Source of the DNA: CAYYFX01 sp964571855
GTDB taxonomy: Bacteria; ARS69
NCBI GenBank assembly: GCA_964571855.1
Contig: CAZNDO010000010.1
Coordinates: forward strand, 79,470-143,469
DNA: 64,000 nt
Reading direction: 5' to 3'
Below are positions 8,840 through 18,162 of this stretch, piece after piece. The notes beneath the pieces were generated by a model. That model saw only the letters and a program-made list of their open reading frames with translations. It searched no databases and had not been told where the DNA came from. The first letter of the stretch is position 1, and each line of letters begins with the position of its first letter. The position numbers and the translations under genes are program-made.

Positions 8840-11255
8840 CGCGCAGCGCGCGGCTTCCCGCCGCGGTCTCGATGCGGACGAAGTAGACGCCGCCGGCCGC
8901 GCGACGGCCGCCCGCGTCGATCCCGTCCCAGACCTGCCGGTGCGCGCCGGCCTCGAGGCGTCCGTCCACGAGCGTGCGCAGCCGCCTCCCGGCCACGTCG
9001 TGCACGGTGATGCGCACGCGATCGGCGCGGCGCAGGGTGAAGCCGAACGCGGTCTCCCCGCGGAACGGGTTGGGCGCGGCGCCGTGCACGGTCACCGCGG
9101 CGCGCGGCCAGTCCGGCGTGGTCACGGCGACGGCCGGCCCCGCCTGCTCCGCGCCGCCGTGCTCCACCGCCACGAGGCGGTATTCGTACGTCCGGTCCGC
9201 GTCGACCTCCGCGTCGGTCCAGCGGTACGGGCTCCGCCCGCGCACGAGCGCGCTCGAGGCCGCGCCCCAGTTCCCGTCGCCCGCGTCCCGGCGCTCCACG
9301 CGGAAGCCGTCGTGGTTCGACTCGTACGCCGTTGACCAGGACAGCTCCACGGTCCAGAACCCGGCCGTGGCGGCGAAGCCGGAGAAGCCGACCGCCGTGA
9401 CGGGCGGGCACTGCTTCGGGTAGCTCACGGCCTTCGCCGTCAGGTGCGCGGTCCACAGCGCGTCGTCCCCCACCGCGACCGCGAACGGCTGCCCGTCCGG
9501 GTGCGTGGCGCCGAGGTACCGGGGAGCATCGGGCATCGTGAGATCCAGGACGTGCACCGAGCGCTGGTCCGGCACGTAGGCCAGCGGCCCGTCGACGGCG
9601 ATGTCCTGCGTGAACTCGGGGATCGGCACGAACGCCGCCACGGCCAGCGTGGCGAAGTCGTGGACGCGCACGCCCCGCTGCCCGTCGGAGACGAGCAGGT
9701 AGCCGTCCTTCGCGGCCACGGCCATGGCCCGATCCTCCACGGCGATCGTTCCCAGGTACGCGGGGTGCGCGGGGTCGGCCACGTCGAACACCTGCACGCC
9801 GGGGAACTCGTCGGCCACGTAGGCCACCTGGTCGTGGACCTCCACGTCCAGGGCGAAGCCGGGCGTGTCCGCGCCGCCGATCACGGCGGGACTCGCGGGG
9901 TCGGTCACGTCCACGACCACGAGACCCGCGGTGCCGTCGGCGAGGTACGCCAGGTCCTGCGCGCGCCGCGACTCGGTGAAGATGCGCGCCCGCCCGCCGC
10001 CGGGCGTGGCCACGTGCCCGATCTCGTCCAGCGCGCGCGGGCTGGACGTGTCCACCGTGCGGATGCCGTCGTCCGACACCACGGCGATGTCGGTGCCGGG
10101 CACGAGGCGGACATGCCGCGTGATCGAGCGCGGCACGATCCCGCCGATCCATTGGGGGGACTCGCGGTCCTTGGTGACGATCTGCAGCCCTCCGGTGCCG
10201 CACGCGTACAGCGCGTGCGCGCCGTCCCGCAGGGCGACCACGTCCGTGGTGGAGAACCCGGGGAGATCGGCGCTGCCCGCCGCCTTCGGCGAGTTCCGGG
10301 ACGACACGTCCACCGTGGTCACTTCCAGGGTGGAGACGAGGTAGGCCACCTCCGCGCTCAGGGCCAGACCGGCGCCGTCACCGCGGCTGTCCGCGGCGCC
10401 ATCCCAGGAGAGTTCGTCCGCCGTCACGGAGACGGCGCAGAGTCCGCGCCGCCCGGCGCACAGCAGCGCCCCCGCGGACCACTGCACGTCGACCGCGCCG
10501 GCGATCCCCGGCTCGGCGTCCAGCGTCACGGGGAGATCGAGGTCGGAGATGTCCACGAGTCCCACGCCGAAGTCCCGACCCGCCACCGCCGCGCGGTCCC
10601 CCGACACGGCCACGTCCCACGCCTGCGACACGGGCCCCGCCACGCCGCGCTGGTCCGGGTTCGCCGGGTCGGTGAAATCCACCATCGTGTAGCTCAGGAG
10701 GTCCGCGACGTGCGCGATCGGCCAGTGCAGGTCCACGCGCGTCGAGATCCCCACGGTGTTGTACGCGCCCAGCTCCGCCGGTGCGAAGGGATCGCTGATG
10801 TCCAGCAGCGCCACGCCGTCCAGGCCGTTCGCCACCGCGAGATGGTCCCCGTCCACGTCCACGCCGGTGGCCTCGTCGTACGCGCCGAGCGACGTCACGA
10901 ACACGGGCATCGCCGGGTTCGCGAGGTCCACGATGTGCACGCCTCCGGCGGATCCGGCCACGTAGGCCACGGTGCCGGCGAGCGCCAGATCCAGCCCCGC
11001 GGTGGGCAAGGCCACCGAGCCGACCCGCTCCGGATCGAGAGGATCGCTGACGTCCAGGGTCTCCAGGGCGGTGTCCCCGGCCACCACGAGGTGGCTGCCG
11101 AGCAGCGCGGCGGCGTTGCCCCCCGGGAAGTCGCGGTCGATCGCGAGCAGGTGGTCGTCGTACCGGATGCAGTCCGCCGCGCGCGCGGCGGGAGGCCCGG
11201 CGAACATGCCGGTCATGAGCAGGACCGCGACGGGCCGCGTACGGCGGTGGGGCAT
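8823..11255 (-). CDS. Secreted LVIVD-type beta-propeller protein with FlgD-like C-terminal domain
   Basis: The 810-residue product has a signal peptide (MPHRRTRPVAVLLMTGMF to about residue 27) followed by many repeats of the LVIVD type, each with a core such as VVVDVTDPASPAVIG or VQVFDVADPAHPAYLG. These repeats build a beta-propeller in exported proteins. A fibronectin-like segment follows around residues 620-700, and the last about 80 residues form a FlgD-type Ig domain ending in GGVYFVRIET. Such tails are associated with secretion or surface anchoring in FCB-group bacteria. The ATG at 11255 follows a GGAGGT site. The role is unknown, probably binding or scaffolding at the surface. Confidence 0.88.
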   Translation of the reverse strand: MPHRRTRPVAVLLMTGMFAGPPAARAADCIRYDDHLLAIDRDFPGGNAAALLGSHLVVAGDTALETLDVSDPLDPERVGSVALPTAGLDLALAGTVAYVAGSAGGVHIVDLANPAMPVFVTSLGAYDEATGVDVDGDHLAVANGLDGVALLDISDPFAPAELGAYNTVGISTRVDLHWPIAHVADLLSYTMVDFTDPANPDQRGVAGPVSQAWDVAVSGDRAAVAGRDFGVGLVDISDLDLPVTLDAEPGIAGAVDVQWSAGALLCAGRRGLCAVSVTADELSWDGAADSRGDGAGLALSAEVAYLVSTLEVTTVDVSSRNSPKAAGSADLPGFSTTDVVALRDGAHALYACGTGGLQIVTKDRESPQWIGGIVPRSITRHVRLVPGTDIAVVSDDGIRTVDTSSPRALDEIGHVATPGGGRARIFTESRRAQDLAYLADGTAGLVVVDVTDPASPAVIGGADTPGFALDVEVHDQVAYVADEFPGVQVFDVADPAHPAYLGTIAVEDRAMAVAAKDGYLLVSDGQRGVRVHDFATLAVAAFVPIPEFTQDIAVDGPLAYVPDQRSVHVLDLTMPDAPRYLGATHPDGQPFAVAVGDDALWTAHLTAKAVSYPKQCPPVTAVGFSGFAATAGFWTVELSWSTAYESNHDGFRVERRDAGDGNWGAASSALVRGRSPYRWTDAEVDADRTYEYRLVAVEHGGAEQAGPAVAVTTPDWPRAAVTVHGAAPNPFRGETAFGFTLRRADRVRITVHDVAGRRLRTLVDGRLEAGAHRQVWDGIDAGGRRAAGGVYFVRIETAAGSRALRVTRTE

Positions 11256-11401
11256 GAGAGACCTCCGGATCCTCGGATTCCCCGACACTTCGTGTTCTTT
11301 CCTCCCTACCCAGCCGTAATCCCCGGGTGGAGTCCGCCAGTGGGCGGGCCCCGTGCTACCATTCCCGTCCGCCCGGGCTGCGATCCCCCCAGGAGAGTGC
11401 C

Positions 11402-13627
11402 ATGCGGAGGATTCGCCGCCCCCTCGCGACCGCCACGATGCTGGCGGCGGCCGCGCTGTCCGTCCCGGTCGCCGTGCCCGCCGAGCCGTTCGCGTACGCC
11501 TGGGGCCATCCGCGCCCGCAGGGCAACACCGTCTTCGCCATGGCCTTCGCCACCGCCACGGACGGCTGGGCCGTGGGCGCCTCCGGGTTCGTGGTGCGCA
11601 CCACGGACGGCGGCGTGTCCTGGTCGCTGCAGCACGGGATCGGCGAGGTGGCCCCGGATCTCTGGGACCTCCTGATCACCCCGGGCGGCGCGCTGCTGGC
11701 GTGCGGCGCCGGCGCGGGCATCTACCGCAGCACGGACGACGGCGCCACCTGGACGGCGATCGCGAACCCCGCGCCCGCCGGGCTGCGCGACCTCGCGATC
11801 CGGACCGACGGCGCGCTGTCGGCCGCGGGCGAGAACGGCGCGCTCGTCCTCTCCACCGACGACGGGCTCACGTGGACGTCGGCCGGGCCGGGCACGGGCG
11901 TCATCCGGCACCACGCGTGGCGGACCGCGAGCGAGGCGTACGCGGTGGGGCAGCAGATGGCGCATCGCACGACCGACGGCGGGGCCACGTGGGCCCCGTT
12001 CATCCCCATGGAGTTCCTCGGCTACAACGAGGTCTACTTCACGGACCCCTCTACCGGCTACGTCGTGGAGGACTTCGGCACGTGGTCGACGACGGACGGC
12101 GGCGCCACGTGGACCGAGCACTTCGTGCCCGTGCCGCCGCTGTACCGGTTCCGCACGCTCGTGCTCTCGGCGTCGCACTGGCTGCTCGTCTGCCACGGCG
12201 AGGGCGGCGAGTTGTGGGAGACCACGGATGCCGGCAGCACGTGGGCGAGCCATCTCTTCACGGACACCGTGGGCTTCCCGTGCATCGTGCAGGCTCCCGG
12301 CGGCCGCGTGCACTTCGGCTCCGACGTGGGGGATCTCTTCCGCACCGACGACCTCGGCGGGACGATCCTCAACGCGACCGCCACGCTGGCGGGGGAGGCG
12401 CCGTTCGCGTCGATCTTCCCGATCATCCCGCGCCCGGACGGCGTCCTCTTCGCGGGCAACCAGCCCGCCTCCGGGGAGCCGGGCATGTGGATCCGCAGCG
12501 ACGACGGCGGGCTCACGTGGACGGAGCCGGCCGGCGCTCCCGGCTTCCAGCAGGTCGGCGCGGGCCTCTTCCGGGACGCGACGCACGGCATCGTGACGCG
12601 GCGCGACTCGGTGGCCGTGACGACGGACGGCGGCGATACGTGGACCCCGTCCGCGCTTGGCCTGCCGGACCATTCCATCACGGCCGTCGCCTGGCCGGCC
12701 GCGGATCGCGCGTTCGCGTCGACGCGCACGTCGTCCTCCGTGGGCGGGCTCTTCCTCAGCACGGACGGGGGCCTCGCGTGGGCGCCGGCCGGCGGCGGGA
12801 TCCCCGCGGGCACGACCGCGTTCTCCGACGTCTCCTTCCCCACCGCGTCCGTCGGCTACGCGGTGGGATACACGGCGGCGCAATCGCCGCGCGTGTACCG
12901 CACCACGGACGGCGGCGGCGCGTGGGCGCTGCGCGCGGGCGCGGGGCTCTCGGGGCCGCTCGCGTCGGCGGTGTGGTTCGATGCGGACACGGGCGTGGTC
13001 AGCCGCTCGGGGACGGCCCCCGAGACCTTCCGGACGACGGACGGCGGCGCCACGTTCACGTCGGTCCATCCGGACCGCTTCATCCGGCTGGCGCGACGGA
13101 GCGCGGGCGAAGGCGTGGGCATCCTTCCGTTCAGCAACACGTTCCTGCACACCACGGACGCCGGCGCCACGTGGACCGCGCACACCGCGCCGCTCGCCGG
13201 CCCGTTCCCCGGGCTGACGGACGTCTGCACTGCCGCCGCGCCGACGGCCGCGGGCTGGGTGCTGGGCGGCGGGCGCAACCACGTGCTGGTGGCGGTCCCC
13301 GCGTCCGCGACGGCGGCGCCGATCGCGCCCGCCGCGGAGGCGGCGGGTGGCCTCGTGCTCGCGGCGGGACCGAACCCGTCGCGCGGCGCCACGGACGTGC
13401 GCTTCTCGTTCCGGCTTGCCGCGGCGGCGGCCTGCCGGCTCACGATCCATGACGTCTCGGGCCGGCGCGTGCGCGAAGTCCTCGCGGGGAGGCTCCCGGA
13501 GGGGCACCACGACGTGGCATGGGACGGCCGCGACGACGCGGGCCGCCCGGCGGCGTCCGGCGTGTACTTCGTGCGCCTGACGGCGTCCGGGCGGACCGCG
13601 GTGGGCCGCGTCGTGCGGATCGAGTAG
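11402..13627 (+). CDS. Secreted Ycf48/BNR-like beta-propeller protein with FlgD-like C-terminal domain
   Basis: The 741-residue protein has an Arg-rich signal peptide and about eleven repeats built around [ST]TDGGxTW, the hallmark of Ycf48/photosystem II stability factor-like and sialidase-type BNR propellers. No sialidase active-site pattern stands out, so it is probably a binding propeller rather than an enzyme. The final about 80 residues are a FlgD-like domain (LAAGPNPSRGATDVRFSF ... GVYFVRLTASG). The ATG at 11402 follows AGGAGA. It lies divergent from the LVIVD propeller gene, with about 146 bases between the two starts, so the two surface proteins may share a regulatory region. Confidence 0.88.
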   Translation: MRRIRRPLATATMLAAAALSVPVAVPAEPFAYAWGHPRPQGNTVFAMAFATATDGWAVGASGFVVRTTDGGVSWSLQHGIGEVAPDLWDLLITPGGALLACGAGAGIYRSTDDGATWTAIANPAPAGLRDLAIRTDGALSAAGENGALVLSTDDGLTWTSAGPGTGVIRHHAWRTASEAYAVGQQMAHRTTDGGATWAPFIPMEFLGYNEVYFTDPSTGYVVEDFGTWSTTDGGATWTEHFVPVPPLYRFRTLVLSASHWLLVCHGEGGELWETTDAGSTWASHLFTDTVGFPCIVQAPGGRVHFGSDVGDLFRTDDLGGTILNATATLAGEAPFASIFPIIPRPDGVLFAGNQPASGEPGMWIRSDDGGLTWTEPAGAPGFQQVGAGLFRDATHGIVTRRDSVAVTTDGGDTWTPSALGLPDHSITAVAWPAADRAFASTRTSSSVGGLFLSTDGGLAWAPAGGGIPAGTTAFSDVSFPTASVGYAVGYTAAQSPRVYRTTDGGGAWALRAGAGLSGPLASAVWFDADTGVVSRSGTAPETFRTTDGGATFTSVHPDRFIRLARRSAGEGVGILPFSNTFLHTTDAGATWTAHTAPLAGPFPGLTDVCTAAAPTAAGWVLGGGRNHVLVAVPASATAAPIAPAAEAAGGLVLAAGPNPSRGATDVRFSFRLAAAAACRLTIHDVSGRRVREVLAGRLPEGHHDVAWDGRDDAGRPAASGVYFVRLTASGRTAVGRVVRIE

Positions 13628-13753
13628 CGCGGCGCCGGGGAACTTCGCGCGCGACGCGGAGTAGAGTGAATGGGACGGTCGGCGCCGCGTTCTGCTGACC
13701 GGCAAGTCGACATCCTCTGGACCCGCGGATCGGACGGTGAGAACCTCTTCCGT

Positions 13754-15064
13754 ATGCCGACTCTTCGTCCGGACCGCCGCGGCGGCCGCATCGCCTCCGG
13801 TCGCTTTCTCGCAAGCATCGCCCTGATCGCCCTGGCCGCGGCCGCCTCGTCCGGCTGCGGCCAGGGCACGTCCGCCGAGGGCGGCGCCGGCGGACGCACG
13901 CCGGCCGTGGAGGCCGTCCAGGCGCGCGAGGGCGCGTTGCCGCTCACCCAGCGGCTCAGCGGCGTCGTGCGCGCCCGCAACCAGGTTGCCATCTACCCGC
14001 AGATCACCGCCGTCGTGACCGAGGTCCTCGTGCAGAACGGCGAGATCGTGCGCGCCGGGCAGCCGCTCGTGCGGCTGCGGGACACCGAGTTCCGCGAGCG
14101 GTTGAAGCAGGCGCAGGCCAGCCACCGCATCGCCGCGGCCGAGCTGCGGAAGGCGGAGGCGCAGGCGAAGGAGGCGCGGGCAGACCTGGCGCGCATGCGA
14201 TCGCTGGCGGAGAACGACCTCGCGTCCGGTGCGGAGCTGGAGACCGTGGAGGCCCGCGCCGAGGCGGCCGAGGCCGAGGTGGCGCTGGCGGAAGCGCGCG
14301 TGGAGCAGGCGCTCGCCGAGGCGCAGGAGCAGGAGGAGAACCTCGCGCAGACGGTGGTCCGCGCGCCGGTGGCGGGCCACGCGGGGGATCGCGACGCGGA
14401 GGTCGGCATGCTGGCCGGCCCGGGCGGGCGCCTCTTCATGGTGGGCAAGCTGGACAGCGTGCGCGTGGAGGTGGTGCTCACGGATCGCATGCTGGCCTAC
14501 ATCGAGGAGGGACAGCGCGCGGAGGTCTCGGCGTCCGGTGTGACCACGTCGGCCAGGCTGTCGCGGATCTCCCCCTTCCTGCACCCGGTCACGCACACCA
14601 CCGAGGCGGAGATCGACCTGGCGAACCCGGGCGCGGCGCTGAAGCCCGGCATGTTCGTCACCGTGGACGTCTTCCACGGCGAGAGCGAGCGCGCCACGCT
14701 CGTGCCGCTGGCCGCGGTGTACGAGTCCCCCGTCACCGGCCTCGCCGGCGTGTGGGTCACGGACGCGGCCATCGCGCAGGAGCCCGTGGAGGTGATGGAC
14801 GCGGCCGCGCCCGCCGCGTTCACCGACCCGATCGCGTTCACCTTCGTCCCCACCGAGGTGGTGGCGCAGGGCCACATGGAGGCCGCGATCCGCGGGGTCG
14901 CCCCCGGCGCGTGGGTGGTGACGCTGGGGCAGGACCTGCTGGAGGGGGACAAGGCGCAAGCGCGCGTCCGCCCGGTGAACTGGACGCGCGTGGAGCGGCT
15001 GCAGCAGCTGCAGCGCGAGGACATGATGGCGGAGCTCCTGGAGCGGAAGGCGCCGCTGCCGTGA
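13754..15064 (+). CDS. RND efflux periplasmic adaptor (HlyD/AcrA family lipoprotein)
   Basis: The 436-residue product starts with a lipoprotein signal ending AAAASSGC (Cys35). The barrel-sandwich and lipoyl halves (about 70-110 and 205-235) flank a long Ala/Glu-rich alpha-hairpin (about 115-205). A beta-barrel domain follows and contains the ANPGAALKPGMFVTVDV motif typical of membrane fusion proteins. It should bridge the inner-membrane RND pump to an outer-membrane channel. Its stop overlaps the start of the pump gene by four bases (GTGA), so translation is coupled. No outer-membrane factor gene is adjacent. Confidence 0.93.
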   Translation: MPTLRPDRRGGRIASGRFLASIALIALAAAASSGCGQGTSAEGGAGGRTPAVEAVQAREGALPLTQRLSGVVRARNQVAIYPQITAVVTEVLVQNGEIVRAGQPLVRLRDTEFRERLKQAQASHRIAAAELRKAEAQAKEARADLARMRSLAENDLASGAELETVEARAEAAEAEVALAEARVEQALAEAQEQEENLAQTVVRAPVAGHAGDRDAEVGMLAGPGGRLFMVGKLDSVRVEVVLTDRMLAYIEEGQRAEVSASGVTTSARLSRISPFLHPVTHTTEAEIDLANPGAALKPGMFVTVDVFHGESERATLVPLAAVYESPVTGLAGVWVTDAAIAQEPVEVMDAAAPAAFTDPIAFTFVPTEVVAQGHMEAAIRGVAPGAWVVTLGQDLLEGDKAQARVRPVNWTRVERLQQLQREDMMAELLERKAPLP

Positions 15065-18000
15065 GGATCACCGACGTCGCCGTCCACCGGCCCATCGCCA
15101 CCTCGATGGTGTTCCTCATCATCATCGTGGTGGGGATCATGGGCCTGCGCTTCCTCCCGGTGGACCTGCTCCCCGCCATCGAGTACCCGCAGCTCACGGT
15201 GCGCACCGAGTACCCGAACGTGGGCCCGGAGGAGATCGAGCGGATCATCACGGACCGCGTGGAGAACGCGCTGGCCGGCGTGCCGAACGTGGAGGAGATG
15301 CGCTCCCAGTCCGAGGAAGGGCGCAGCTCGGTGACTTTGGAGTTCACGCAGGGCACGAACATCGACGAGGCGGCGAACGACGTGCGCGCCGCGATCGACC
15401 GCATCCGCGACCAGTTCCCGCCGGAGGTGGAGTCCCCGCGGCTGTGGAAGTTCGATCCGGACAACTTCCCCGTGGTGATCCTGGGCGCCCGCTCCGACAA
15501 GGGCATGGAGGAGCTGACGCGCGTCCTGGAGCGGGAGATCGCGCAGCACTTCGAGCAGATCCCGGGCGCGGGCTCGGTGGACATCTGGGGCGGCGTGTAC
15601 CGCGAGGTGCAGGTCCGGCTGAAGCGGGACCGGCTGGCGTCCAGCGGGCTCGCCGCGTCCGACGTGCGCGAGGCGCTGGAGCGCGAGAACACCACGCTCC
15701 CCGGCGGCGACCTGCGCGAGGGCACGCGCGACCTGTACGTCCGGACGCGCGGGGAGTACGTGTCCCTGGAGGAGATCGCGGACACCATCATCACCACGGT
15801 GGACGGCCGGCCGATCCGCGTGCGGGACGTGGCCGAGGTCGTGGACGGCTACGAGGACGTGGACCGCCTCGTGCAGATCGACGGGCGCCCCATGGTGCGC
15901 ATGGGGATCCGGAAGCAGTCCGGGGCGAACACCGTGGCGGTGGCCCGGGAGGCACGGGCCGTGATGGACCGGGTGAACCGGGACCGCGACGACCTCGAGC
16001 TGATGATGGTCATCGACCAGAGCGAGTTCATCAAGGACTCCATCCGCAACGTGCAGTCGTCCGCGATCTGGGGCGGCATCCTCGCCGTGCTCGTGCTGTA
16101 CTTCTTCCTGCGGAACGGCTCCACCACGTTCATCATCGCGCTGGCCATCCCGATCTCCCTCATCGCCACCTTCGGCCTCCTGTTCTTCAACGGCCTGACG
16201 CTGAACCAGATGAGCTTCGGCGGCCTGGCGCTCGGCGTCGGGTTGATCGTGGACAACTCCATCGTCGTGCTGGACAACATCGTCCGGCTGCGCGAGGGCA
16301 AGCGGCCGCTGCCGGAGAGCGCCCTCACCGGGACGAAGCAGGTCGGCGGCGCCATCGTGGCTTCCACGCTGACCACGTGCGTGATCTTCATCCCCGTCGT
16401 GTTCATGCACACGATCTCCGGGATGCTGTTCCGGGAGCTGGCGCTCGTGGTCGTGTTCGCGCTGCTGTGCTCGCTGCTGGTGGCCCTCACGCTGGTGCCG
16501 ATGCTGGCCAGCCGGTATCTCACGGTCGGGCGGGAAGGGCGCTCGCGCGTGCGGCCGCTGCTGGACCGGCTGGGCGCGTGGTTCTCGCGCGTGGAGGAAC
16601 GGTACGAGGCCCTCCTGCAGCGGCTCCTGCACCACCGGACCATGGTGCTGTCCGGCGCCGGGGCGCTGCTGCTGGCGGCCCTGCTGATGTGGCCGCTGCT
16701 TCCCGTGGAGCTGGCGCCGCAGACGGACGCGGACGAGATCAGCGTGGACCTCGAGATGGCGCAGGGGACCAGCATCGCGGTGGTGAACGAGTACCTGCAC
16801 GAGCTGGAGGCGCTGGTGCGCGAGGCCGCGCCCATGGAGGACGTGAAGCACCTGACCATCGAGATCCGCGGCGGCGACGCGGAGGTGGAGCTGGCCCTGC
16901 ACGGCGCCGGGGAGCGCTCCATGGACAGCTACGACATCGCGGATCGCATCCGCACGCACGTGGCCGGCCGCATCCCGGGGGCGGACCTGCGCGTGCAGGC
17001 GCAGAGCGGGCTGTGGATGCTGCGGCGGCTGTTCGGGACGGGCGAGGGCGCCATGCAGCTGGAGCTGCGCGGCTACGACCTGGCGAAGGCGGACGCGGCG
17101 GCGCTGGACCTGAAGCGGATCATGGAGGGGGTTCCCGGGATCGAGGACGTGCGCGTGAGCCGGCGGGAGGGCCGGCCGGAGCAGAACCTGATCGTGGACC
17201 GAGAGAAGATCGCGGACGTGGGGCTCTCCGTGCGGGACATCGCGGAGGTGATCCAGACGAACGTGGGCGGCAGCCGCGCCGGCGTGTTCCGCGAGGGCGG
17301 CGACGAGTTCCCCATCGTGGTCCGCCTCCAGCCCGAGGACCGGCTCACCACGCTGGACCTGGGCAGCGTGTCCGTGCGCACGGACCAGGGGACCATCCTG
17401 CCGGTGTCGGCGGTGGTGCACACCGAGCGGCGGCGGAGTCCCACCTCGATCGACCGCGTGGACGGGCAGCGGGTGACGTACCTCACGGCCAACCTGGAGA
17501 GCGGCGTGGCCCTGGGGGACGTGATCGAGGACCTGCGGGCGCGCCTGGACGGGTTCACCCTGCCCCCGGACATCACGCTGCTCTTCGGCGGCGAGTACGA
17601 GGAGCAGCGGAAGGCGCAGCGGGACTTCGTGCTGTCCATCGTGATGGCGGTGGTGCTCATCTACATGGTCATGGCCGCGCAGTTCGAGCGCTTCGTGGAC
17701 CCGCTCATCGTCATGGTCACCGTGCCGCTGGCCGTCGTGGGCGTGGTGCCCACCCTGCTGCTCACGGGCACCTCCCTGAACGTCCAGAGCCTCATGGGGA
17801 TCGTGATGCTCGTGGGCATCGTGGTGAACAACGCCATCGTGCTCGTGGACTACATCAACCTCATGCGCCGGGAGGAGGGGCTGGACGTGGCCGCCGCCGT
17901 GGTGCGCTCCGGCCGCATGCGCCTGCGCCCCATCCTCATGACCACGTGCACCACCGTGCTCGGCATGCTGCCGCTGGCCATCGGCGGCGGCGCCGGCGGG

Positions 18001-18162
18001 GAGATCCAGGCGTCCCTGGCGCGCGCGGTGATCGGCGGACTGAGCGTGTCCACGCTGATCACGCTGGTGGTGATCCCGTCCGTGTACACGGGCGTGCACG
18101 ATCTCGGCGAGGCCATCCGGGCGCGGCGCGCGCGGCCGGTCCCGGCGGCGCCGGTCGCCTAG
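15061..18162 (+). CDS. RND efflux pump inner-membrane permease (AcrB/HAE1 family)
   Basis: The 1033-residue protein has normal RND length and the repeated layout: a membrane helix at the N-terminus (TSMVFLIIIVVGIMGLRF), a large periplasmic loop, a cluster of helices including GLIVDNSIVVLDN, and a second half with VGIVVNNAIVLVDYINLMRR. The first Asp of the proton-relay pair of AcrB is kept (VDN) while the second is Asn, and the TM10 Lys is replaced by Asn; this VDN/VNN pattern recurs in one large branch of RND exporters. It would use the proton gradient to export hydrophobic compounds. GTG at 15061 overlaps the adaptor stop. Its TAG stop shares a CTAG palindrome with the convergent SGNH gene's stop. 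Confidence 0.93.
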   Translation: MRITDVAVHRPIATSMVFLIIIVVGIMGLRFLPVDLLPAIEYPQLTVRTEYPNVGPEEIERIITDRVENALAGVPNVEEMRSQSEEGRSSVTLEFTQGTNIDEAANDVRAAIDRIRDQFPPEVESPRLWKFDPDNFPVVILGARSDKGMEELTRVLEREIAQHFEQIPGAGSVDIWGGVYREVQVRLKRDRLASSGLAASDVREALERENTTLPGGDLREGTRDLYVRTRGEYVSLEEIADTIITTVDGRPIRVRDVAEVVDGYEDVDRLVQIDGRPMVRMGIRKQSGANTVAVAREARAVMDRVNRDRDDLELMMVIDQSEFIKDSIRNVQSSAIWGGILAVLVLYFFLRNGSTTFIIALAIPISLIATFGLLFFNGLTLNQMSFGGLALGVGLIVDNSIVVLDNIVRLREGKRPLPESALTGTKQVGGAIVASTLTTCVIFIPVVFMHTISGMLFRELALVVVFALLCSLLVALTLVPMLASRYLTVGREGRSRVRPLLDRLGAWFSRVEERYEALLQRLLHHRTMVLSGAGALLLAALLMWPLLPVELAPQTDADEISVDLEMAQGTSIAVVNEYLHELEALVREAAPMEDVKHLTIEIRGGDAEVELALHGAGERSMDSYDIADRIRTHVAGRIPGADLRVQAQSGLWMLRRLFGTGEGAMQLELRGYDLAKADAAALDLKRIMEGVPGIEDVRVSRREGRPEQNLIVDREKIADVGLSVRDIAEVIQTNVGGSRAGVFREGGDEFPIVVRLQPEDRLTTLDLGSVSVRTDQGTILPVSAVVHTERRRSPTSIDRVDGQRVTYLTANLESGVALGDVIEDLRARLDGFTLPPDITLLFGGEYEEQRKAQRDFVLSIVMAVVLIYMVMAAQFERFVDPLIVMVTVPLAVVGVVPTLLLTGTSLNVQSLMGIVMLVGIVVNNAIVLVDYINLMRREEGLDVAAAVVRSGRMRLRPILMTTCTTVLGMLPLAIGGGAGGEIQASLARAVIGGLSVSTLITLVVIPSVYTGVHDLGEAIRARRARPVPAAPVA

